A stretch of DNA of 35,369 nt, from positions 1 to 35,369 of the forward strand of contig JAILEU010000093.1 of assembly GCA_024697785.1 (NCBI GenBank). Reading direction: 5' to 3'. The notes under the pieces were generated by a model. The model was not told the origin of the DNA, did no database searches, and was given only the letters and a program-made list of their open reading frames with translations. Of the stretch, positions 17,700 to 22,844 are shown one piece after another. Made by a program: the position numbers and the translations under genes. Numbering within the stretch: the first letter of the stretch is position 1; each line of letters opens with the position of its first letter. The DNA comes from Bacteroidaceae bacterium (lineage in GTDB: Bacteria > Bacteroidota > Bacteroidia > Bacteroidales > Bacteroidaceae).

Positions 17700-18164
17700 T
17701 TAGAAGGTGATGATAGCCTTTGCATACTTCACCTCGTCGTATCGCCAGGTGTGGGGCACGGGCATCATCTTGGGACGCTTGGCGCCTTCGGCCAGCACCT
17801 TTTCCTTGACCTCGACGGTGAACGTCTCGTCGGCCGCCTCCGTGAGCACGCCGCGGTATTTGCGTCCGTCGCCGGCCAGCACCTCCACCTCCTTGCCGGT
17901 GTGGTTGACGTACTGCTGATGCACCTTGAAGGGCTGTCCTATGCCGGCCGAGCCCACCTCGAGGCCGAAGTCCTCTTCGTCGCGGTCGAGCTTCGACTCG
18001 ATGTAGCGGCTCAGCTCCACGCAGTCTTCAATCCACACGCCGTCGGCATGGTCAATCTCGACGACAATCTCGTCATCAGGGCTTATGCGGGCATCCACCA
18101 GAAAGTATTCCTTGCCTTCAAGCCACTCGTTCACAATGTCGATAATCTTGTTCTTTTCAATCAT
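17700..18164 (-). CDS. rimP: Ribosome maturation factor RimP
   Basis: RimP is needed for 30S subunit maturation. The 154-residue protein has the normal two-domain length, with DEIVVEIDHADGVWIEDCVE followed by LSRYIESKLDRDEEDFGLEV, the signature of the N-terminal domain, and an Sm-like C-terminal part (GKEVEVLAGDGRKYRGVL). It is the first gene of the nusA-infB operon. A consensus Bacteroidota promoter at 18275-18305 gives a leader of about 100 bases that includes a GGCTCC/GGAGCC hairpin. Confidence 0.96.
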   Translation of the reverse strand: MIEKNKIIDIVNEWLEGKEYFLVDARISPDDEIVVEIDHADGVWIEDCVELSRYIESKLDRDEEDFGLEVGSAGIGQPFKVHQQYVNHTGKEVEVLAGDGRKYRGVLTEAADETFTVEVKEKVLAEGAKRPKMMPVPHTWRYDEVKYAKAIITF

Positions 18165-18225
18165 GTATGCAATACTCTGTTTCGTCTGACCTATAGTCTT
18201 TTTCCTTCATTCATTTAAACGAAAT

Positions 18226-18245
18226 GGCTCCCTGAAAAAGGAGCC
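18226..18245 (-). promoter_or_regulatory. Hairpin in the rimP mRNA leader
   Basis: GGCTCC and GGAGCC pair around an 8-base loop inside the predicted 5' leader of the rimP-nusA-infB mRNA. As NusA autoregulates its operon in other bacteria, an attenuation or processing role is possible; no T-run follows directly, so it is not a standard terminator. Confidence 0.45.
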
Positions 18246-18274
18246 ACTCAAGCGTTAATCACCTAAATCGCTGG

Positions 18275-18305
18275 CAAAAGTACTGCTTTTTTAAATAAGG
18301 ACAAA
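18275..18305 (-). promoter_or_regulatory. Consensus promoter of the rimP-nusA-infB operon
   Basis: On the minus strand TTTG (18305-18302), 19 bases, then TACTTTTG (18282-18275) match the Bacteroidota sigma factor consensus exactly. The predicted start is near 18268. It is the best promoter for the long minus-strand run of genes to its left. Confidence 0.8.
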
Positions 18306-18345
18306 ACATTTTACGAAAAAATTTCCGTTTTTCGCCTGAAAGGGC

Positions 18346-18353
18346 TACCTTCG
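18346..18353 (+). promoter_or_regulatory. -7 element for the small membrane protein gene
   Basis: TACCTTCG followed by CC resembles TAnnTTTG with one change. It is placed to start transcription near 18360, about 17 bases before the ATG at 18377. It is divergent from the rimP promoter, so the two share a control region of about 70 bases. Confidence 0.5.
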
Positions 18354-18376
18354 CCGCCGAAAACCGATGCATCGCC

Positions 18377-18748
18377 ATGCGAAAAGCCAAGAATGCCAAT
18401 AAATCGTTCCTTGCCGGAACAGCCGTGATGTTTGTCGCTGTGTTTGCCGTCGTGCTTCTTTTTCTCTACTGGGGGTTCGGCCTCGCGGGCAGCAAGGAGG
18501 AGCGGATGCGGCAGGACGTCTATCAGCTTGTCGTGACCGACGACTTCGGCGGCCTGGACCTCTCGGTGTGGCTGAACGACAGCCTCGTCAGCCGTCATGC
18601 CCACGCAGGCGACACCATCGTCCACAGCCGTCTGGCCGACGAGACGACCGTGCTCGTCGTCGATAATGCCACCGACCGCGTCACGCTCATCCCCGTCGCC
18701 GCCCGCTCAGGCGTCATCCCCCTCCGCCGCCCGAAGGTGGTGGAGTGA
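18377..18748 (+). CDS. Small single-pass membrane protein, unknown function
   Basis: A 123-residue protein with a basic N-terminus (MRKAKNANK), one hydrophobic helix (about 12-34, AGTAVMFVAVFAVVLLFLYW) and an exported soluble part of about 85 residues. The soluble part looks beta-rich (YQLVVTDDFGGLDLSVWLND ... HAGDTIVHSRLADETTVLVV), perhaps a small beta-sandwich facing the periplasm. I do not recognise the family. It stands alone, divergent from rimP, with its own -7 element and a short leader. Strong third-position GC like its neighbours and a sensible N-terminus support it being real; an antisense open frame over it is judged a shadow. Confidence 0.7.
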   Translation: MRKAKNANKSFLAGTAVMFVAVFAVVLLFLYWGFGLAGSKEERMRQDVYQLVVTDDFGGLDLSVWLNDSLVSRHAHAGDTIVHSRLADETTVLVVDNATDRVTLIPVAARSGVIPLRRPKVVE

Positions 18749-18794
18749 CAACGGACTGCGATTGACCGTCGATGTGGTGCGTCTGCTTCTGGAC

Positions 18795-18857
18795 GCACTA
18801 CGTCCATCTGCGGACGCACTACGTCGTGGTCGCAACGTAGTGCGCTGAGCGCACAGA
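18795..18857. repeat. CGCACTACGT inverted/direct repeat cluster
   Basis: GACGCACTACGTC occurs twice, spaced about 21 bases apart, and is followed by its inverse ACGTAGTGCG and by GTGCGC-TGA-GCGCAC. The words can fold into alternative hairpins of 10 and 6 pairs. It follows the stop of the small membrane protein by about 45 bases and could end that transcript, though there is no T-run. Confidence 0.6.
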
Positions 18858-18876
18858 GCAAGGGGCTGACATCATA

Positions 18877-18948
18877 GCGTTTGATTCTAGCGAGATAGCG
18901 TTTGATTCCGGCGAGATAGCGTTTGATTCTGCGGGCGAAGCGTTTAAA
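18877..18948. repeat. Three 21-base tandem repeats
   Basis: Copies of GCGTTTGATTC plus a GCGAGATA-like end repeat with a 21-base period and decay into GCGGGCGAAGCGTTTAAAC. On the minus strand they would encode heptapeptides of the form RIKRYLA, but no supported gene contains them. Too few and spacerless for a CRISPR. Confidence 0.7.
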
Positions 18949-18979
18949 CAAAAAACCACATCTCTCCGCTTACAATCCG

Positions 18980-18987
18980 TAACTTCG
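18980..18987 (+). promoter_or_regulatory. -7-like box before the RNA-like segment
   Basis: TAACTTCG followed by CC matches the other -7 boxes of this window (TAnnTT[T/C]G). It predicts a transcript starting at about 18992, exactly at the 5' arm of the structured segment. No -33 TTTG is visible. Confidence 0.45.
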
Positions 18988-18991
18988 CCCT

Positions 18992-19101
18992 GGAAGGACG
19001 ACGTTTGCAGGCCGGGAGAAGATTAGGTATGACGGCATCGAAGGACTTACAGGTCCTCCATTCCACGGAGAAAGTCCGTCCTCCTGCGCGGTTTTCTTTT
19101 T
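18992..19101 (+). ncRNA. Candidate small structured RNA
   Basis: GGAAGGACG (18992-19000) can pair with CGTCCTCC (19077-19084), closing a structure that contains GCCG/CGGC, an AGGAC/GTCCT hairpin (about 19041-19056) and a strong ACGGA-GAAAG-TCCGT hairpin (about 19065-19079). A T-rich tract (TTTTCTTTTT, 19092-19101) follows, as in an intrinsic terminator. A -7-like promoter box lies at the right place. It does not look like tRNA, tmRNA, RNase P or SRP RNA to me. It could instead be a decayed repeat. Confidence 0.45.
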
Positions 19102-19448
19102 GACCCGTCACTCGGAATTACCCGCCATTCTGCTTCTGCTTACAGATTGTAACCTTTTCCACCACTCCGCTCAGATGCCTTTCTCGGTCCGAAAACACCT
19201 TTGGTTGAGTGACGGGTTGAAAAGGAAACCGCTCAGTAGAGACCACTTCTATAGTGGAATCGCTTCCTTCGGAACCCGTCACGCGACGAGAAACTTACGA
19301 ATCGAATGGGATTCCAGGCTCTTAAGAGATTTGATGACGAATCATAGGCACGACTGATAGCTATATGTGATGCGTTATAATTCTGCAAGGCTTGCGGAAA
19401 AAAAGTGAAAAAGGTGGGGAAAAGAGGGGGAATGTCAAAAAAAAGCAC

Positions 19449-19456
19449 TATCTTCG
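19449..19456 (+). promoter_or_regulatory. -7 element for the MFS transporter
   Basis: TATCTTCG followed by CG is the likely -7 element, giving a start near 19463 and a leader of about 30 bases before the ATG at 19493. No good -33 element was found. Confidence 0.45.
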
Positions 19457-19492
19457 CGGCCAAAAGAAACAAGGAATCTAAACATAAACCCT

Positions 19493-21178
19493 ATGAGTAC
19501 ACAGAAAAAACTGATGTCCAACTGGCGCTGGTGGCTCTGCTCGCTGCTGTTTGTGGCTACCACCGTCAACTATCTGGACCGCCAGGTGCTAAGCCTCACC
19601 TACGAAGAGTTCATCAAACCCGAGTTCCACTGGACGGATGCCCACTACGGCACCATCACCAGTTTCTTCAGCATCTTTTATGCCATCTGCTGCCTGTTTG
19701 CCGGCAAGTTTGTCGACTGGATGGGCACGAAGCGCGGCTACCTCATAGCGATCTTCGTGTGGAGCCTGGGTGCCTGCATGCACGCGGCGTGCGGCTGGGC
19801 CACGGCGCTGTTCGTTGACGGCGTCACGGGCGCGGCTGCCCTGAAGGCCGTCGAGGCAGGCAGCAAGGTGGCGCTGGCCATCTCGACGACATCGGTCTAT
19901 CTGTTCCTGCTCTGCCGCGGCATCCTGGCGCTGGGCGAGGCGGGCAACTTCCCCGCCGCCATCAAGGTGACGGCCGAATACTTCCCGAAGAAGGACCGCG
20001 CCTTCGCCACCAGCATCTTCAACGCCGGCGCCAGCGTGGGTGCTCTGGCGGCGCCGCTCTGCATACCGCCCCTGGCCGTGAAGATGGGCTGGGAGTGGGC
20101 GTTCATCATCATCGGCGGACTGGGATTCATCTGGATGTTCTTCTGGGCATTCATGTACGACAAGCCCGAGAAGTCGAAGCACGTCAACGCCGCCGAGCTG
20201 GCGTACATCAACCAAGACGAAGCCTCTCCCCAGCCCGAAGCCTCACCCCAGCCCTCCCCTAAAGGGAAGGGAGCCGTGAGCGGAAGTAATCAGTCTCCCC
20301 TCCTTCAGGAGGGGACGGGGGAGGCTATCCTCCAGGAGGGGACGGGGGAGGCTCCGGAGAATAAAACCTTTGCCATGCTGCCCAACTCGTGGGTGTTCAT
20401 CGTCGTGGGCATCGCCATCCTGATGGCTTCGTTCTTCCTTATCAAGCCCGTGGTGTGGAACGTGCTGAGCTTCATCGTGGCCATCATCGTCCTGAACATC
20501 CCGTTCGTCAGGTGCTATAAGTACCGCCAGACGTGGTCGTTCTTCTTCGGCAAGTTCTTTACCGACGGCGTGTGGTGGTTCTTCCTGTTCTGGGCGCCGA
20601 GCTACTTCAGCAACCAGTTCAAGGCTCCCGCTACATCGTCGCTGGGTCAGGCGCTCATCTTCACGCTCTATCTGATTGTGACCGTGGTCTCTATCTTCGG
20701 CGGCTATCTGCCCCGCATCTTTGTCGATAAGAAAGGCATGAACCCCTACGCCGGCCGCATGCTGGCGATGCTCATCTTCGCCTTCTTCCCCATCGCCGCC
20801 CTGTTTGCTCAGCCGCTGGGCGTGCACTTCCACTCGCCCTGGTGGCCTGCCGTGCTGATCGGTCTGGCGGCAGCGGGCCATCAGGCCTGGAGCGCCAACC
20901 TCTTCTCAACCGTCGGCGACATGTTCCCCAAGGCAGCCATCGCCACCATCACGGGCATCGGCGCTATGGCAGGCGGCGTAGGCTCGATGTTCATCCAGCG
21001 GATTGCCGGTAACCTCTTCACCTATGCCGAGAACGCCGGTGACTCGTTCCACTTCCTCGGCTTCACGGGCAAGCCTGCCGGCTACTTCGTCATGTTCTGC
21101 TTCTGCGGCGTGGCCTACCTCATCGCCTGGAGCATCATGAAATCGCTGGTTCCGAAGTATAAGAAGATAGAAGTGTAA
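19493..21178 (+). CDS. MFS transporter of the hexuronate (ExuT-like) anion:cation symporter family
   Basis: Inner-membrane symporter, probably for hexuronates or similar sugar acids. The N-terminal half has the family signature NYLDRQVLSLTYEEFIKPEF (26-45), GTKRGYLIAI in the 2-3 loop and ALGEAGNFPAAIKVTAEYFP (146-165), then SIFNAGASVGALAAPL. The C-terminal half resumes with YRQTWSFFFGKFFTDGVWWF. With 561 residues it is longer than the usual 420-500. One extra stretch is the Pro/Gly/Gln-rich central loop, about 243-289 (EASPQPSPKGKG, SPLLQEGTGEA repeats), encoded by GC-rich palindromic DNA repeats; another is a pair of hydrophobic segments at about 298-340. No uronate-degradation genes are adjacent, so the substrate is uncertain. 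Confidence 0.88.
   Translation: MSTQKKLMSNWRWWLCSLLFVATTVNYLDRQVLSLTYEEFIKPEFHWTDAHYGTITSFFSIFYAICCLFAGKFVDWMGTKRGYLIAIFVWSLGACMHAACGWATALFVDGVTGAAALKAVEAGSKVALAISTTSVYLFLLCRGILALGEAGNFPAAIKVTAEYFPKKDRAFATSIFNAGASVGALAAPLCIPPLAVKMGWEWAFIIIGGLGFIWMFFWAFMYDKPEKSKHVNAAELAYINQDEASPQPEASPQPSPKGKGAVSGSNQSPLLQEGTGEAILQEGTGEAPENKTFAMLPNSWVFIVVGIAILMASFFLIKPVVWNVLSFIVAIIVLNIPFVRCYKYRQTWSFFFGKFFTDGVWWFFLFWAPSYFSNQFKAPATSSLGQALIFTLYLIVTVVSIFGGYLPRIFVDKKGMNPYAGRMLAMLIFAFFPIAALFAQPLGVHFHSPWWPAVLIGLAAAGHQAWSANLFSTVGDMFPKAAIATITGIGAMAGGVGSMFIQRIAGNLFTYAENAGDSFHFLGFTGKPAGYFVMFCFCGVAYLIAWSIMKSLVPKYKKIEV
20219..20360. repeat. GC-rich palindromic repeats in frame inside the MFS gene
   Basis: The segment contains CCCTAAAGGG (inside CTCCC...GGGAG), the perfect hairpin CCCCTCCTTCAGGAGGGG (20297-20314), and a second copy of TCCAGGAGGGGACGGGGGAG about 36 bases on. 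It lengthens the cytoplasmic central loop between the two transporter halves by about 45 residues while keeping the frame. Confidence 0.8.
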
Positions 21179-21368
21179 TGGTTTAGTTTTTGCTAGCAAA
21201 AGGTTTAGTTTTTTTGCTAGCAAAAAAGGTTTAATGATTTTGCTAGCAAAATCGGTTTATAAACCGCCGGCATAGTCGAAATAAACCTTGCCAAGGCAAA
21301 ATAAACCGCCGGCATAGCCGGCACTAAACCTCGGCAAAGCCGAAATAAACCCATAAACCGAAAAAAAC
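21179..21368. repeat. Array of different palindromes separated by GGTTTA/TAAACC words
   Basis: The whole MFS-pepT gap is made of palindromes. On the left, GGTTTAGT, GGTTTAGT and GGTTTAAT (21180, 21202, 21228) precede GCTAGC-centred palindromes of 14, 18 and 18 bases (21188-21201, 21210-21227, 21236-21253). A central palindrome CGGTTTATAAACCG is at 21253-21266. On the right, TAAACC words (21282, 21302, 21325, 21346, 21354) alternate with CGGCATAGTCG, TTGCCAAGGCAA (21288-21299), GCCGGCATAGCCGGC (21308-21322) and TCGGCAAAGCCGA (21331-21343). The left and right separators are reverse complements, so the array as a whole is also inverted about its centre. Confidence 0.9.
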
Positions 21369-22586
21369 ATGATAGACAGATTCCTGCGGTACGTCCGCTT
21401 TGAGACGACCTCTGCCGAGGATGCCGCCACCACGCCCAGCACCCCTGGGCAGATGGTGTTTGCCCGGGCCCTCGAGGAGGAGCTGCACAGCATGGGGCTT
21501 GAGGACATCAGCCTCGACGACAACGGCTATCTCTTCGCCACCCTGCCAGCCAACACCACCCGTCAGGTGCCCACCATCGGCTTCATTGCCCACATGGACA
21601 CCAGCCCCGACATGAGCGGCGCAAATGTCAATCCCCGCATAGTGAACAACTACCAAGGGGGCGACATACTGCTTGACAGCAAGGAGGACATCATCCTCAG
21701 CCCCCTGCAGTTTCCCGAGCTGAACGACCATCTGGGTGAGGACCTCATCGTTACCGACGGCCATACGCTGCTCGGCGCCGACGACAAAGCAGGCATAGCC
21801 GAGATTATCTCGGCCATCGAATACCTGCAGCAGCATCCCGAGATTGAGCACGGATGCATTCGCATCGGCTTCAATCCCGACGAGGAGATAGGGCTTGGCG
21901 CGCACAAGTTCGACGTGGAGGCCTTCGGCTGCGACTGGGCTTACACCATGGACGGCAGCGAGGTGGGCGAGCTGGAGTACGAGAACTTCAACGCCGCCTC
22001 TGCCCGCATCACCATCCAAGGGCGCAACGTCCACCCGGGCTACGCCAAGGGCAAGATGCTGAATGCCCTGCGGGTGGCGGCAGAGTTCGTGGCCTCGCTG
22101 CCCACGCAGGAGTCGCCCGAGCAGACCGAGGGCTACGAGGGGTTCTACCATCCCACATCCGTAAGCGGTACCGTCGACAAAGCCATCGTCAGCCTCATCA
22201 TCCGCGACCACGACCACGACACCTTTGTCCGCCGCAAGGCATTCATCCAGCGCATGGTGGACGGCCTCAACGACCGTTTCGGCGAGCGTGTGGCCACGGC
22301 CGAGATTACCGACCAGTACGCCAACATGCGCGAGGTGATAGAGCCCGTCATGTACGTCATCGACATCGCCTGCGAGGCTATGAGCCGTGCAGGCGTCGAA
22401 CCCCGCATACGGGCCATCCGCGGCGGAACGGACGGCGCACAGCTCTCGTTCATGGGACTGCCCTGCCCCAACATCTTCGCCGGCGGCATGAACTTCCACA
22501 GCCGCTACGAGTACGTACCCGTCCAGACCATGCAGAAGGCCATGATGACCATCGTCCACATCGCCGAGCTTGTCGCCCAACGCTAA
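21369..22586 (+). CDS. pepT: Peptidase T (tripeptide aminopeptidase)
   Basis: A cytoplasmic M20-family zinc peptidase that removes the N-terminal residue of tripeptides. Length (405) matches PepT. Metal ligands and catalytic residues are visible: His75 and Asp77 in [11 protein letters not shown], Asp138 in [12 protein letters not shown], Glu172/Glu173 in [12 protein letters not shown], Asp195 in [14 protein letters not shown], and His377 in [23 protein letters not shown] is the family's substrate-site motif. It stands between two repeat-filled gaps and has no obvious operon partner; no promoter box was recognised in the palindrome array before it. Its stop is directly followed by GCGCCAAAGGCGC and the dispersed AT repeat. 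Confidence 0.96.
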   Translation: MIDRFLRYVRFETTSAEDAATTPSTPGQMVFARALEEELHSMGLEDISLDDNGYLFATLPANTTRQVPTIGFIAHMDTSPDMSGANVNPRIVNNYQGGDILLDSKEDIILSPLQFPELNDHLGEDLIVTDGHTLLGADDKAGIAEIISAIEYLQQHPEIEHGCIRIGFNPDEEIGLGAHKFDVEAFGCDWAYTMDGSEVGELEYENFNAASARITIQGRNVHPGYAKGKMLNALRVAAEFVASLPTQESPEQTEGYEGFYHPTSVSGTVDKAIVSLIIRDHDHDTFVRRKAFIQRMVDGLNDRFGERVATAEITDQYANMREVIEPVMYVIDIACEAMSRAGVEPRIRAIRGGTDGAQLSFMGLPCPNIFAGGMNFHSRYEYVPVQTMQKAMMTIVHIAELVAQR

Positions 22587-22844
22587 GCGCCAAAGGCGCA
22601 ATTGATAATTGATAATTGACAATTGATAATTAACGTTTAAGGTTTAGCGTTTAACGTTTAACGAACACGTCCTATGAGTAAATATTTAACGTTTAAGGTT
22701 TAACGTTTAACGAACACGTCCTCTGAACTTTTTTTCTTAACTCTTAATTCTTAACTCTTAACTGAATAAGTGTCCTGCCGCATGGTCGTTAAACGTTAAA
22801 CAAAAATTCCTATTTCATAATTTTTATCCCTCAAACCCCAAATA
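22587..22844. repeat. Repeat-filled spacer between pepT and the antiporter gene
   Basis: It begins with the hairpin GCGCC-AAA-GGCGC (22588-22600), then AATTGATAATTGATAATTG words, then two copies of the GTTTAACGTTTAACGAACAC core (about 22635-22673 and 22687-22722), then CTTAACTCTTAATTC words (22736-22761) and a partial inverted core (22788-22801). The order matches the sufD-sufS spacer read on the other strand. No clear promoter for the antiporter was found. Confidence 0.8.

Larger units (their letters stand above)
18749..19492. other. Gene-free region with inverted repeats, 21-base tandem repeats and an RNA-like segment
   Basis: Nothing here looks protein-coding. From left to right it holds an inverted repeat pair CGCACTACGT/ACGTAGTGCG and a perfect GTGCGC-TGA-GCGCAC hairpin (about 18795-18857), three 21-base direct repeats (about 18877-18945), a promoter-like -7 box with an RNA-like structured segment (18980-19101), three complementary 10-11 base words (19103-19113, 19207-19218, 19273-19282), a CCACT/AGTGG hairpin near 19240-19256, and a -7 box for the MFS gene (19449-19456). 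Confidence 0.6.

Noticed and set aside
18877-18948. Possible CRISPR array
   Set aside because: Only three 21-base units directly joined without spacers, and no cas genes nearby.
18595-18951. Minus-strand 118-codon frame with RIKRYLA heptapeptides
   Set aside because: It overlaps the small membrane protein and reads through the tandem and inverted repeats; no start-site or promoter support.
21179-21368. Palindrome array as a CRISPR or as a plain terminator
   Set aside because: Constant parts are only 6-8 bases and variable parts are palindromes, unlike spacers; there are far more units than a terminator needs and no hairpin is followed by a clean T-run.
21324-22622. Minus-strand 432-codon frame opposite pepT
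   Set aside because: All PepT active-site motifs are on the plus strand; the antisense frame has no signature and runs into the palindrome array.
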